64,000 nt of DNA from Streptomyces sp. cf386 (GCF_900103585.1 NZ_FNHV01000009.1:340052-404051); one strand, 5' to 3'. Counted from the stretch's first letter, positions 26,611 to 36,318 are shown. Notes: generated from the sequence alone by a model not told the origin. Numbers and translations are program-made.

Positions 26611-27111
26611 ATGCCGCAGCTCTACCAGTCGCCGTACATACGCATCGCCCTTCCGGACGACGAGGAGGAGCTGTCCGTCCTCGACCGCCGCACATGGTCG
26701 TACCTGCACGCGGTCGTGCCGCAGCCGCGGGCGCCCTACCCGCCGTTCTTCGACGAGCGCCACGCCCCCGACGACCATCTGGTCGCCGAGCTCGACCGCC
26801 GCATCGTCGGCTTCGTCCGTCTGGGCTTCCCCACTCCGCTCGCGTCCAGCGCGCATGTGCGGCAGATCCAGGGGCTCGCCGTCGCCGACGAGGTGCGCGG
26901 CCGGGGCATCGGGCGGGCCCTGATCCGCACGGCCGTCGAGGAGGCGCGACGCAGGGGCGCGCGGCGGATCACCCTGCGCGTCCTGGGCCACAACACGCCG
27001 GCGCGCAAGCTGTACGAGTCCGAGGGGTTCGTGGTGGAGGGCGTGCTGCCGGAGGAGTTCTTCCTGGGCGGTCAGTACGTGGACGACGTGATCATGGGAC
27101 AGGGGCTCTGA
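26611..27111 (+). CDS. GNAT-family N-acetyltransferase
   Basis: A 166-residue acetyltransferase. The acetyl-CoA loop is QGLAVADEVRGRGIGRALI (about 90-108, with RGRGIG), followed by ITLRVLGHNTPARKLYESEGF, the usual motif B. The start ATG 26611 has AGGGTGG upstream. Convergent with the protease gene at 27153. Acceptor unknown. Confidence 0.9.
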   Translation: MPQLYQSPYIRIALPDDEEELSVLDRRTWSYLHAVVPQPRAPYPPFFDERHAPDDHLVAELDRRIVGFVRLGFPTPLASSAHVRQIQGLAVADEVRGRGIGRALIRTAVEEARRRGARRITLRVLGHNTPARKLYESEGFVVEGVLPEEFFLGGQYVDDVIMGQGL

Positions 27112-27152
27112 TCGCTCACCGCGGGGGGAGGGGGGGACGTCGGGACGCGGCG

Positions 27153-28337
27153 TCAGGACGAGACGAGATCCCCTGTGTCCACGGGCGCCGTCGCCTTGGC
27201 CGCGCGCTTCGCGTCGGCGGCGACCTCGGCGGCCGTCAGGACGTAGCCGGTCTCGTCGTCGGACGTGGAGCGGGCGAAGACGACACCGAACACCTTGCCG
27301 TCGGTGGTCAGCAGCGGACCGCCGGAGTTGCCGGGGCGGACGGTGGAGCGGATCGAGTAGATCTCGCGGGTGACGGTGTCGTCGTTGTAGATGTTCTGGC
27401 CGGTCGCGCGCACGCGGTTCGCGACCGTCGCCGCCTGGAGGTTCAGGTCGCCGTCCTCCGGGTAGCCCGCGACGACGGCCGAGTCGCCGCGGTCGGCGTC
27501 GTCGTCGAACCGCAGGACGGGGGCGCGCAGGTCGGGCACGTACAGCACGGCCACGTCCCGCTCCGGATCGAAGAGCACCACCCGTGACTCGTACGACCTC
27601 CCGACGCCTCCGATCCGGACGCCGGGCTCGTCGATGCCGGCCACCACGTGGGCGTTGGTCATCACGTGCTGCGGGGCGTAGACGAAGCCGCTTCCCTCGC
27701 GGCCCTGGGTGCCCGAGACGCCCTCGATCTTGACGGTGCTGCGCTTGGCGGCGTCCGTCGCGGCCGAGGTGACGCTGTCGCCGGTGGGCTTGGCGACCTC
27801 GGCCGTCGACTCGTTCTCGAACGGGTTGAAGACCTGCGGGAAGCCCGCCTCGGTGAGCGCGGAGGTGGCCCGGGAGAACCAGGCCGGGGTGGTGTCCGGC
27901 ATCGCGTCCTGCACGGTGCCGAGCAGCCGGGAGTCCCGGATCGCCGAGGTGAGCAGCGGGGAGGAGGACGCGGCGAGGACGCTCGCCGCCACCCACGACA
28001 CGATCAGTACGGCCACCGAGTTGGCCACCGCCCCGCCGACCCCGTCGGCCACCCTGAGCGGTCCTTGGTCCAGCTCCCGGCGCAGCCGCAGCGCCAGCCG
28101 CCCCGCCAGCTCGTGCACCACCACGGCCGGGACCAGCACCGTGAGCACCGCCGTGACCGTCGCCTGGGTCGTACCCGGTGTGACCAGGTCCATCATCCAC
28201 GGCAGGATCCATACGCCGATCACCGCGCCGCCGACGAAGCCGGCCAGCGAGACGCAGCCGGCGACCAGTCCGCGCCGGTAGCCGGATGCCGCGTAGGCCA
28301 GGATGACCAGCAACAGCAGGATGTCGAGCAGGTCCAC
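27153..28337 (-). CDS. MarP-type membrane serine protease
   Basis: A 394-residue protease. Four N-terminal membrane spans form a CvpA/colicin V production-like domain (about 1-125). The extracytoplasmic chymotrypsin-fold domain carries His230 (MTNAHVVAG), Asp261 (ERDVAVL) and Ser338 (RPGNSGGPL). This is the layout of mycobacterial MarP, an acid- and oxidative-stress protease. The segment between (130-200) is a linker with a short helical region. Divergent from the amidase gene at 28525, so the two envelope genes may share a control region (28338-28524). Confidence 0.93.
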   Translation of the reverse strand: MDLLDILLLLVILAYAASGYRRGLVAGCVSLAGFVGGAVIGVWILPWMMDLVTPGTTQATVTAVLTVLVPAVVVHELAGRLALRLRRELDQGPLRVADGVGGAVANSVAVLIVSWVAASVLAASSSPLLTSAIRDSRLLGTVQDAMPDTTPAWFSRATSALTEAGFPQVFNPFENESTAEVAKPTGDSVTSAATDAAKRSTVKIEGVSGTQGREGSGFVYAPQHVMTNAHVVAGIDEPGVRIGGVGRSYESRVVLFDPERDVAVLYVPDLRAPVLRFDDDADRGDSAVVAGYPEDGDLNLQAATVANRVRATGQNIYNDDTVTREIYSIRSTVRPGNSGGPLLTTDGKVFGVVFARSTSDDETGYVLTAAEVAADAKRAAKATAPVDTGDLVSS

Positions 28338-28524
28338 GGAGCCGCCTTTCTCTCGGACCCCTTAGTACGCGCGGGATGCGCCCGTTGATCAGCACACGCA
28401 CGCGTGCCGCCCGGAACCGGCCACGCTGCGTGCACCTGGAGAAACGCCCCGGACCAGGACGATGGTTCCACCGGGTGGCACACCACACATCGCGGGCGGA
28501 CGGGATCCGTCGGACAGTAAGACC

Positions 28525-30156
28525 ATGCGTGCCTTCCGACGGGTCACCCGACGGGTCTTCAGGAGAACGCGGGGGAGACGAAGACCACGTGCCGTGCGAA
28601 TGCCTTGGGCTGCGCGGATATGGGGGGTGACGGGGGCGGAGGGGTGTGCGCCGGGGGCGACCGGGGCGAGTGGTGGTGCGGCGGGGGTGGACGGGGCTGC
28701 GTGCTGGGTGAGCGGGAGGCGGGGGGAGGGAGCTGCGCGGCCATCGGGGGGTGAGGTCGAGGTTGAGGGGGTGTGGGGGGCCGCGATGAGGTCGGGCGCG
28801 GGGTGTCTGGGGGAGGCTGCGCTTGGGCAGGGCGTGGAGCAGGGTGAGGCTGCGTGTGGGGCGGGTGGGGTGCCAGACGGGCGTGGCGCGGGCGTGGAGC
28901 AGGGGGAGGAGACGGCGCTTGGGCGGGGCGCGGAGCAGGGTGAGGAGGCTGTGCGCGGGTCGGGCGCGGGGCGCGTAGAGGGGGCGGCGAGTGAGGAGGG
29001 GGCGGCGCGGGCGGCGAAGGGCTCGGAAGCGCTGCGGCCCTGGAGCGGGCAACCTCGAGCGCGGCTTCAACCCCCTGCCGATCAGCGTTTCCGAAAGCGG
29101 CCGCGGCCCTCCTCCGTCGGCGGGCATCGCAGAACCCGGCTGCAACCCGCCGCTCGGCACCCTCGTCCTGGGGCGCTGCCGTTGGCCGGCCGGCGCTTCC
29201 GATCGCGGCCTGAGACTCCCGTCGGCCAGCTCTTCCGGTCCCGGTTCCAGACTCCCGCCGGCCCTCGCTTTCGATCCGGGCCCGAGCCTCCCGTGGGCGG
29301 TCGCCTCCGAGCCTGGCCGCGGACCCTTACCGGCCACCGCCTCCGTTCACGCCTCCAGCCCTCCACAGGCCGCCCCATCCCCGCCGCCCTCCTCGTGCTC
29401 CTCGGCTGTCTCCCCGGTCTCGCAGCCCTCCTCGCGTTGGTGCTGTGTGCGAGCGGGGTGGAGCGTACGGTCGCTGCGGGCGGGCAGGGGGCGGTCGTGG
29501 TGCGGCAGGCCGCCTCGCATCAGGCGCCCCGGCCGGACATCGTGCCGAGGACGGCCTGGCTGGACGAGGACACCCGGCATGCGCAGCCGCCCCCGCGCTA
29601 CGACGACGGCGTCGTCGCCGTCTTCGTCCATCACACCGACTCGCCCAACGGCTACGACTGCGCCGACGCGCCCCGCATCATCCGCTACCTCTATGCCGGC
29701 CAGACCGGCTCCCGGCACTGGGACGACATCGGCTACAACTTCCTCGTCGACCGCTGCGGCACGATCTACGAGGGCCGCGCGGGCGGCGTCGACCGTGCCG
29801 TCACCGGCGCCCACACCCAGGGCTTCAACCACCGCACCACCGGCATCGCCGCACTCGGCACCTTCACGGCCGGTGTCGCCGTGCCGAAGGCGATGACCGA
29901 GGCGATCGCCGCGCTGGCCGCGTGGAAGCTGGGGCTGTCCGACACGGACCCGCGCGCGAAGGTCCGCCTGACCTCCAGCAACAGCCTCAGCCGCTACGCC
30001 TCCGGCAGCACCGCCACGCTCCCCGCCCTCGCCGGCCACGACGACGGCTACATGACCAGCTGCCCGGGCGCCGCCCTCACCGCCCGCCTCCCCGAGATCA
30101 GACAACTGGCGGCACATCTCCAGGGCAGAAACACGGTGGTGGCGCAACGGCCATGA
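28525..30156 (+). CDS. Membrane-anchored N-acetylmuramoyl-L-alanine amidase with low-complexity N-terminus
   Basis: A 543-residue protein. Residues about 325-543 are an Amidase_2/PGRP domain with zinc ligands His369 (VFVHHTDS), His505 (AGHDDGY) and Cys513 (TSCPG), plus DIGYNFLVD near 400; it should cleave the lactyl-Ala bond of peptidoglycan. A single span (about 288-311) anchors it. The first 285 residues are peculiar: an RR-rich start, a Gly/Glu/Ala tract to about 170, then tandem basic units of the LFRSRFQTPAGPRFRSG type. The DNA is G-rich to about 29040 and C-rich after. Translation might instead begin nearer the membrane span. Confidence 0.75.
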   Translation: MRAFRRVTRRVFRRTRGRRRPRAVRMPWAARIWGVTGAEGCAPGATGASGGAAGVDGAACWVSGRRGEGAARPSGGEVEVEGVWGAAMRSGAGCLGEAALGQGVEQGEAACGAGGVPDGRGAGVEQGEETALGRGAEQGEEAVRGSGAGRVEGAASEEGAARAAKGSEALRPWSGQPRARLQPPADQRFRKRPRPSSVGGHRRTRLQPAARHPRPGALPLAGRRFRSRPETPVGQLFRSRFQTPAGPRFRSGPEPPVGGRLRAWPRTLTGHRLRSRLQPSTGRPIPAALLVLLGCLPGLAALLALVLCASGVERTVAAGGQGAVVVRQAASHQAPRPDIVPRTAWLDEDTRHAQPPPRYDDGVVAVFVHHTDSPNGYDCADAPRIIRYLYAGQTGSRHWDDIGYNFLVDRCGTIYEGRAGGVDRAVTGAHTQGFNHRTTGIAALGTFTAGVAVPKAMTEAIAALAAWKLGLSDTDPRAKVRLTSSNSLSRYASGSTATLPALAGHDDGYMTSCPGAALTARLPEIRQLAAHLQGRNTVVAQRP

Positions 30157-30169
30157 GCCCGGCCCCTCA

Positions 30170-31297
30170 TCACCTACGCCCGAGATAAACCCCCAACGCC
30201 CGCTGCAACACCTTCCCCTGGCTCCCCACCGGCAGCTCCCACTCCCCGAGGTACTCCACCGCCCGGCCACCCGTGCCCGTCTTGAAGCGGAGTCGGCCGA
30301 GCAGGCGGTCCTCGGTGAGGGAGGGGGTGATGGAGCGCAGGTCGTAGGTCTCGGTGCCCGCCGCTCGGGCGTCGAGCAGCATGCGCCACAACAGTGCGCT
30401 GCTGGGACGCAGTTGGCGTCCCCGGCGGCCGGACGCGGCGTACGAGTGCCAGGCGCGGGAGCCGACGTTGATCATGAGGGCCGCGGAGAGCACCTCGCCG
30501 TCGTACTCGGCGAGATAGAGCCGCAGCCGGTCGTCGTCCTCGGCGTTCAGGGCCTGCCACATGCGTCCGAAGTAGTCCAGTGGGCGGGCCTTGAAGCCGT
30601 CGTGGGCGGCGGTCGCGGTGTACAGGCGGTGGAACTCGGGCAGGTCGGCGGCCGAGCCCCAGGAGACCCGGACGCCCGACGCCTCGGCCGTCCGCAGGGA
30701 CTGCTCCCAGTGCGGGGCGAGGGCGCCGCGCAGATCGTCCACCGAGCGCCCCGCCAACGGGATCTCACAGCCGTACCGCGGCTGGCCGAGGCCGAAACCG
30801 CTCCCGTCGTCCTCCGCGCACCGCCGCCACCCGAGCCGGCGCAGCCGTTCCGCGACGTCGAGCGCGTAGCCGTCGATGCCGGCCGTCGGCAGATCGTGGA
30901 GGTGGCGTACGTCGGGGTCGGCGATGCCCGCGGCCACGGTGTCGGCGTCCCAGTGCCGTACGACGAGGGGCGGCCCGATCCGGACCGCGAACGCGCCGAT
31001 CCGCTTCAGGTGGGCGACGAGCGGGTCCAGCCACCGCTCCAGACGCGGAGCGCGCCAGTCGATCGCGGGTCCGTCGGGGAGGTAGGCGAGATAGCGCCGG
31101 GTCCCGGGGAGCGGCCGGTACAGCACCAGCGCCGTCGCGATCATCTCCTCGCCGTCGAACCAGCCGACGCTCTCCGGCAGCCAGCCGGGCTTCACGTCGC
31201 CCCACTCGGGGATCTGGAGATGGCTCGCGTCGGGATTCCGCCGCAGATCGGCGAGGTGTTCCGCGCGCGGTATCTCCCGCACGAACAGGCTGGTCAT
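30170..31297 (-). CDS. FemAB-type aminoacyl/peptidyl transferase (GNAT fold)
   Basis: A 375-residue protein with the FemABX tandem-GNAT layout. Domain 1 covers SHLQIPEWGDVKPGW to RIGPPLVVR and domain 2 covers YFGRMWQALNAEDDDRLRLYLAEYDGEVLSAALM with SYAASGRRGRQLRPSSALLWRML. Such enzymes attach the glycine of the Streptomyces interpeptide bridge to lipid II; whether this paralogue does that or adds another amino acid is unclear. It is tail-to-tail with the amidase gene (13 bases apart), so two cell-wall genes adjoin. Confidence 0.82.
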   Translation of the reverse strand: MTSLFVREIPRAEHLADLRRNPDASHLQIPEWGDVKPGWLPESVGWFDGEEMIATALVLYRPLPGTRRYLAYLPDGPAIDWRAPRLERWLDPLVAHLKRIGAFAVRIGPPLVVRHWDADTVAAGIADPDVRHLHDLPTAGIDGYALDVAERLRRLGWRRCAEDDGSGFGLGQPRYGCEIPLAGRSVDDLRGALAPHWEQSLRTAEASGVRVSWGSAADLPEFHRLYTATAAHDGFKARPLDYFGRMWQALNAEDDDRLRLYLAEYDGEVLSAALMINVGSRAWHSYAASGRRGRQLRPSSALLWRMLLDARAAGTETYDLRSITPSLTEDRLLGRLRFKTGTGGRAVEYLGEWELPVGSQGKVLQRALGVYLGRR

Positions 31298-31501
31298 GGG
31301 CAGGGTGCTCCTGGTCGGGGCGGCCACCGTAATCCGGGGATCACCGGATCGGTCAAGAGTTCACGGGTGAACGGAGGCCGACGGACACCAGAACTCCGCG
31401 CGTGCGCGCCCGCCCTCACAGGTTTCTCGTAGCCGACTCAAGGATCGCGCCGAGGCGGCCTTCCTATCGTCATGCACACGCACTGACCGGAGGTGGGGAT
31501 C

Positions 31502-31723
31502 ATGAGCAGCAGTGGTGACAACAACAGCGGCAGGGGCACCAGCAGCGCGCGCGTCTGGACGGTGGTCTGCGCGGTCGCGACCGTCGTCCTGGGCCCGGCC
31601 GCCGTCACGGCGTCCGCGCTCGACCAGGCCAACCAGGCGCCGATGTACCACGCGGTGAAGGCCGAGCAGACCCAGGCGTACATCCCGTCGGAATCGACCC
31701 GCAGGCGTGCCGCCGTGGCCTGA
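31502..31723 (+). CDS. Small exported or membrane protein, 73 aa
   Basis: It begins MSSSGDNNSGRGTSSARVW, followed by one hydrophobic segment (VVCAVATVVLGPAAVTASALDQ, about 22-42) that may be a signal peptide with an ASA-like cleavage site, then a short polar tail rich in Gln and Arg. A GGAGG lies eight bases before the ATG. Divergent from the FemAB-like gene. No family recognised. Confidence 0.65.
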   Translation: MSSSGDNNSGRGTSSARVWTVVCAVATVVLGPAAVTASALDQANQAPMYHAVKAEQTQAYIPSESTRRRAAVA

Positions 31724-31747
31724 GGAGCAGCCCTTCAGGTCGGGGAG

Positions 31748-32266
31748 TCAGTCCTTGAACCGCTCCCACAGCCTGGGCAACCGCTCCGCCAGCGCCCGCT
31801 CGTTCTCGAAGTCGACCGGCGTGCCCACCGGTTCCGGGGGCGCGGGCTCGATGCCGAGGTCGGGGGCGACGGTGCCGGTGAGCTGTTCGTAGGCCTCGTC
31901 GGCCGCGTAGCCGAGTTCCTCGGCGTCGCCGTCGAACTCCTCGTCGAAGTCGTCCAGCAGGTCGGCCAGCGAGTCGGGGTCGTGCACAGCGCCCTCGTAC
32001 ACCTCGCGGCCCTGGCCGATCAGCCAGCACCGGAAGAAGTCGAACGCGTCGTCACTGGCCCCGTCCAGCAGGACCCAGGCGGCGGCCCAGAGGTCCCAGG
32101 TGTACGCGCGGTTGTAGCGGGCCTCGAAGTGACGGGCGAAGTCCAGGATCATCTCCGGGTCCAGCGCCAGGAGCCGGTCCACCAGCAGGTCGGCCTGCTC
32201 CTCGGGGTCGCCCTCGGCGGCCTCCCTGGTTCCGTCGATCAGCTCCCAGAACTCCGTCTCGTCCAT
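31748..32266 (-). CDS. DUF4240 domain protein
   Basis: A 172-residue acidic cytosolic protein. It begins MDETEFWELIDGTREAAEGDPEEQ and contains the family block DFARHFEARYNRAYTWDLWAAAWVLLDGASDDAFDFFRCWLIGQGREVYE (about 45-95). The C-terminal third is rich in Asp/Glu and Pro. Convergent with the 73-residue gene. A GTG one codon upstream is an alternative start. Function unknown. Confidence 0.85.
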   Translation of the reverse strand: MDETEFWELIDGTREAAEGDPEEQADLLVDRLLALDPEMILDFARHFEARYNRAYTWDLWAAAWVLLDGASDDAFDFFRCWLIGQGREVYEGAVHDPDSLADLLDDFDEEFDGDAEELGYAADEAYEQLTGTVAPDLGIEPAPPEPVGTPVDFENERALAERLPRLWERFKD

Positions 32267-32432
32267 CACGGGTCCAGCATCGGCCCTGGGCGGGTGGGGC
32301 GCACGTGGAGTGGGGCGGATTGTTATACCGGATTGTCATGGCCGCACGGATACCGGATGGGCATGGCCGCACGGCCCGTGTGCGGCCCCGCATGGCGGGC
32401 ATACGGCTCGGCCCACGCCGTATGCCTGCGCG

Positions 32433-33407
32433 TCACGTGCGATACAGCTCGGCCAGCCGTATCGCATCGCTCGCGAAACGCGCCCTCAGCGCCTCCGGCG
32501 CCAGCACCTCGACCTCGGGCCCGAGCATCGCCAGCTGGGAGTGGGCGACCTCCTCCGACTCCACCGGCAGGGTCAGCGTCACCCACCCGTCCCCGTCCGG
32601 CGCACCGGCCGCCTCCAGCGCCTCCCGCGCGGACTGCGGATCGAGGGCGTACGGCAATCTGCGCGCACCGCCCGGCGACACCCGCACCACGACCTCGCCC
32701 CGCAGGATGGACCGCGCGAACTGCTCCGCCCGCTCGTCCCAGAAACCCGGCAGATCGAACTCCTCGTCCCGCTCGAACCGCTCGTCACCGGCGTCCACGG
32801 CGGTGAACCGGTCGATCCGGTACACCCGGTACGAGCCGTGCCCGGCCACGCGGGCGCACACGTACCAGACCCCCGCCTTCAGCACGAGCCCGTACGGCTC
32901 CAGCTCCCGCTGGACCTCGCCCTCCCCGCGCCGGTACCGGGCCACGATCCGCCGGTCGTCCCACACCGCTTCCGCGACGGTCGGCAGCAGCTCGGGGGTC
33001 TTCGGTTCCTTGAACCAGTTCGGGGCGTCCAGATGGAACCGCTGGGCGGCCGTACGGGACGCGTCGCGCAGGGAGGGCATGAGGGCCGCCGACACCTTCA
33101 GCCGGGCGGCGGAGGCGGCGTCCTCCAGCCCCATCTCCCGCAGCGCACCCGGAACACCGCTGAGGAACAACGCCTCGGCCTCACTCCGCCCGAGCCCCGT
33201 GAGTCTGGTCCGATACCCCCCGATGAGCCGGTACCCGCCGGCCCGCCCCCGATCCGCGTACACCGGCACCCCGGCCTCCGACAGCGCCTGCGCGTCCCGC
33301 GTCACCGTCCGCTCGGACACCTCCAGCTCGCGCGCGAGTTCGGCGGCGGTCATGGAGGGCTGGGACTGGAGCAACAGCACCATCTTGATCAGCCGGGCAG
33401 CACGCAT
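32433..33407 (-). CDS. YafY-type HTH/WYL transcriptional regulator
   Basis: A 324-residue regulator. An N-terminal HTH_11 domain (AARLIKMVLLLQSQPSMTAAELARELEVSERTVTRDAQAL, residues 3-42) is followed by a WYL domain near 140-210 (LEPYGLVLKAGVWYVCARVAGHGSYRVYRIDRF) and the WCX extension (VVVRVSPGGARRLPYAL). WYL domains bind ligands such as nucleic acid ends or nucleotides. Alone in its orientation block, it may act on a nearby gene or itself. The 163 bases to the DUF4240 gene carry only a duplicated ATGGCCGCACGG. Confidence 0.93.
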   Translation of the reverse strand: MRAARLIKMVLLLQSQPSMTAAELARELEVSERTVTRDAQALSEAGVPVYADRGRAGGYRLIGGYRTRLTGLGRSEAEALFLSGVPGALREMGLEDAASAARLKVSAALMPSLRDASRTAAQRFHLDAPNWFKEPKTPELLPTVAEAVWDDRRIVARYRRGEGEVQRELEPYGLVLKAGVWYVCARVAGHGSYRVYRIDRFTAVDAGDERFERDEEFDLPGFWDERAEQFARSILRGEVVVRVSPGGARRLPYALDPQSAREALEAAGAPDGDGWVTLTLPVESEEVAHSQLAMLGPEVEVLAPEALRARFASDAIRLAELYRT

Positions 33408-33451
33408 ACGGCCATCATGCCGGGGCCCACTGACAACGCCATCGACAACGA

Positions 33452-33483
33452 TGAAGGGGTACGGCGGTCGCCGTACCCCTTCA
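33452..33483 (-). terminator. Terminator hairpin after aceE
   Basis: A perfect 15-base-pair stem (TGAAGGGGTACGGCG / CGCCGTACCCCTTCA) with a two-base loop lies beyond the aceE stop codon. It can also stop the opposite strand. Confidence 0.85.
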
Positions 33484-33508
33484 CCGAGCGTTCACCGAGC
33501 GTCGGCTG

Positions 33509-36211
33509 TTACAGCCCGTACTTCTCCCGGGCTTCCTTCACCGCCGTCGCCTTGACCTCGCCCCGCCTCGCGAGCTGGGCCAGGGCCGCGACGACGATCG
33601 ACTCGGCGTCGACCCCGAAGTGGCGGCGGGCCGCCTCGCGGGTGTCGGAGAGGCCGAAGCCGTCGGCGCCGAGGGAGGAGTAGTCCTGCTCGACCCACTG
33701 CGCGATCTGGTCGGGAACCTGGCGCATGTAGTCGGAGACCGCCAGCACCGGGCCCTCGGCACCCTGGAGCGCCTGACGGACGTACGGCACCCGCTCCTCG
33801 CCCCGCAGCAGCGCGGCGTCCGCCTCCAGGGCGTCCCGGCGCAGCTCCGTCCAGGACGTCGCCGACCAGACGTCGGCCGCCACGCCCCACTCCTCGGCGA
33901 GCAGCTTCTGCGCCTGAAGAGCCCAGTGGATCGCCGTGCCGGAGCTCAGCAGCTGGATGCGCGGGGCGTTCGCCGCCGGGGACAGGTCCGCCGACTCCGC
34001 CGTGTTGAAGCGGTACAGGCCCTTGACGATGCCCTCGTCGATACCGAGGCCGGCCGGCTTCGCGGGCTGCGGCATCGGCTCGTTGTAGACGGTGAGGTAG
34101 TAGAAGACGTTCGGGTCCTCACCCGGCGCCGCCTCGCCGTACATACGGCGCAGGCCGTCGCGCACGATCGTCGCGACCTCGTAGGCGAACGCCGGGTCGT
34201 ACGTCAGCGCCGCCGGGTTCGTCGCCGCGATCACCGGCGAGTGACCGTCCGCGTGCTGCAGGCCCTCGCCCGTCAGCGTCGTACGGCCGGCCGTCGCGCC
34301 CACGAGGAAGCCGCGGCCGAGCTGGTCGCCGAGCTGCCACATCTGGTCGGCCGTGCGCTGCCAGCCGAACATCGAGTAGAAGATGTAGAACGGGATCATC
34401 GCTTCGCCGTGCGTGGAGTACGCGGTGGACGCGGCGATGAAGTCGGCCATCGAACCGGCCTCGGTGATCCCCTCGTTGAGGATCTGGCCGTTCTTGGCCT
34501 CCTTGTAGTACATGAGCTGGTCGCGGTCGACGGGCTCGTACGTCTGGCCCTTGGGGGAGTAGATCCCGAGGGACGGGAACAGCGACTCCATACCGAAGGT
34601 GCGCGCCTCGTCCGGCACGATCGGCACCCAGCGCTTGCCCGTCTCCTTGTCGCGGACCAGGTCCTTGATGAGGCGGACGAAGGCCATGGTGGTGGCCACG
34701 TTCTGCGTGCCGGAGCCCTTGTCGAAGGAGGCGAAGGCCTTCTCGGCGGGGGCGGGCAGCGGGGCGAGCGCGTGCGTACGGCGGGCCGGGGCCGGGCCGC
34801 CGAGGGCCGCGCGGCGCTCCTGGAGGTAGCGGACCTCGGGGGAGTCGGCGCCGGGGTGGCCGTAGGGGACGACCCCGTCGACGAACTGGCTGTCCGAGAT
34901 CGGCAGCTCCAGCAGGTCGCGCATGTTCTTGAACTCGTCCACCGAGAGCTTCTTCATCTGGTGGTTGGCGTTCTTGGACGCGAAGCCCTCGCCGAGCGTG
35001 AAGCCCTTGACCGTCTGGGCCAGGATGACCGTCGGAGCGCCCTTGAACTCCAGGGCCGCCTTGTAGGCCGCGAACACCTTGCGGGCCTCGTGGCCACCGC
35101 GCGACAGGTGGAAGCACTCCAGGATCTTGTCGTCGCTCAGCAGCTTCGCCATCTCGACGAGCGCCGGGTCCTTGCCGAAGAAGTCCTGGCGGATGTAGGC
35201 GGCGTCGCGGGTCTGGTACGTCTGCACCTGCGCGTCGGGTACCTCGCGCAGGCGGCGTACGAGCGCGCCGGTGGTGTCGAGCTGGAACAGCTCGTCCCAG
35301 GCCGTACCCCACAGCGTCTTGACGACGTTCCAGCCGGCGCCGCGGAACTGGGCCTCCAGCTCCTGCACGATCTTGAAGTTGGCGCGGACCGGGCCGTCGA
35401 GGCGCTGCAGGTTGCAGTTGATGACGAAGGTCAGGTTGTCCAGGCCCTCGCGGGAGGCCAGGGCGAGGGCCGCCGTGGACTCCGGCTCGTCCATCTCGCC
35501 GTCGCCGAGGAAGGCCCACACGTGGGACGCGGAGACGTCCTTGATGCCGCGGTTGGTGAGATAGCGGTTGAAGCGGGCCTGGTAGATGGCCGACAGCGGG
35601 CCGAGGCCCATCGACACCGTCGGGAACTCCCACAGCCAGGGCAGACGGCGCGGGTGCGGGTACGACGGGAGGCCGTTGCCGCCGGATTCCTGGCGGAAGT
35701 TGTCGAGGTGCTGCTCGTTCAGCCGGCCGTCGAGGAAGGCGCGGGCGTAGATGCCGGGGGAGGCGTGGCCCTGGATGTAGAGCTGGTCGCCGGAGCCGTC
35801 CCGCTCCTTGCCCTGGAAGAAGTGGTTGAAGCCGGTCTCGTAGAGCCAGGCCGCGGAGGCGAAGGTGGCGATGTGGCCGCCGACGCCGTATTTGCTGCCC
35901 CGGCTCACCATCGCGGCCGCGTTCCAGCGGTTCCACGCGGTGATACGGGCTTCCATCGCCTCGTCACCGGGCACGGACGGCTCGGCGGCGGTCGGGATGG
36001 TGTTGACGTAGTCGGTCTCGAGGAGCTTGGGCAGCGCGATGCCGGTGCCCTCGGCTCGCTCCAGCGTGCGTCGCATCAGGTATGCGGCGCGGTGCGGACC
36101 GGCCGCCTTGGCGACCGCGTCCAGTGAGGCCTGCCATTCGGCGGTCTCCTCCGGATCCCGGTCGGGGAGCTGGTCGAGCGCGCTCGGCTGGATGGCGTTG
36201 GGGTCGGTCAT
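33509..36211 (-). CDS. aceE: Pyruvate dehydrogenase E1 component, homodimeric
   Basis: A 900-residue thiamine-diphosphate enzyme of the AceE class that decarboxylates pyruvate and acylates a lipoyl E2. The TPP/Mg motif starts at GDGEMDEPES and ends in NLTFVINCNLQ. FPTVSMGLGPLSAIYQARF and PFYIFYSMFGWQRTADQ are family blocks, and the C-terminal transketolase domain is complete. The ATG at 36211 (MTDPNAIQPS) has GAGGAAGG upstream. It is transcribed separately from sucB/lpd, with a divergent-looking control region holding a palindrome and a GntR-type regulator gene next upstream. Confidence 0.97.
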   Translation of the reverse strand: MTDPNAIQPSALDQLPDRDPEETAEWQASLDAVAKAAGPHRAAYLMRRTLERAEGTGIALPKLLETDYVNTIPTAAEPSVPGDEAMEARITAWNRWNAAAMVSRGSKYGVGGHIATFASAAWLYETGFNHFFQGKERDGSGDQLYIQGHASPGIYARAFLDGRLNEQHLDNFRQESGGNGLPSYPHPRRLPWLWEFPTVSMGLGPLSAIYQARFNRYLTNRGIKDVSASHVWAFLGDGEMDEPESTAALALASREGLDNLTFVINCNLQRLDGPVRANFKIVQELEAQFRGAGWNVVKTLWGTAWDELFQLDTTGALVRRLREVPDAQVQTYQTRDAAYIRQDFFGKDPALVEMAKLLSDDKILECFHLSRGGHEARKVFAAYKAALEFKGAPTVILAQTVKGFTLGEGFASKNANHQMKKLSVDEFKNMRDLLELPISDSQFVDGVVPYGHPGADSPEVRYLQERRAALGGPAPARRTHALAPLPAPAEKAFASFDKGSGTQNVATTMAFVRLIKDLVRDKETGKRWVPIVPDEARTFGMESLFPSLGIYSPKGQTYEPVDRDQLMYYKEAKNGQILNEGITEAGSMADFIAASTAYSTHGEAMIPFYIFYSMFGWQRTADQMWQLGDQLGRGFLVGATAGRTTLTGEGLQHADGHSPVIAATNPAALTYDPAFAYEVATIVRDGLRRMYGEAAPGEDPNVFYYLTVYNEPMPQPAKPAGLGIDEGIVKGLYRFNTAESADLSPAANAPRIQLLSSGTAIHWALQAQKLLAEEWGVAADVWSATSWTELRRDALEADAALLRGEERVPYVRQALQGAEGPVLAVSDYMRQVPDQIAQWVEQDYSSLGADGFGLSDTREAARRHFGVDAESIVVAALAQLARRGEVKATAVKEAREKYGL

Positions 36212-36318
36212 GTCGCCGCCTTCCTCAGTCGAAGGGGGTTCCCTCATCGGTAAGGGTTCGGGGGTGCCCTTGGTCTTTGGCAGGACAGGGCGGAGACCTC
36301 GGTGGAGGTCCGTCGGCG

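Noticed and set aside
26545-29337. A 930-residue minus-strand frame through the protease and amidase region
   Set aside because: It is a run of Pro/Arg-rich shadow sequence over two genes and their control region; both real genes have catalytic motifs.
33620-36127. An 835-residue plus-strand frame opposite aceE
   Set aside because: Low-complexity Arg/Val/Gly sequence and no ribosome binding site; aceE on the minus strand is complete.
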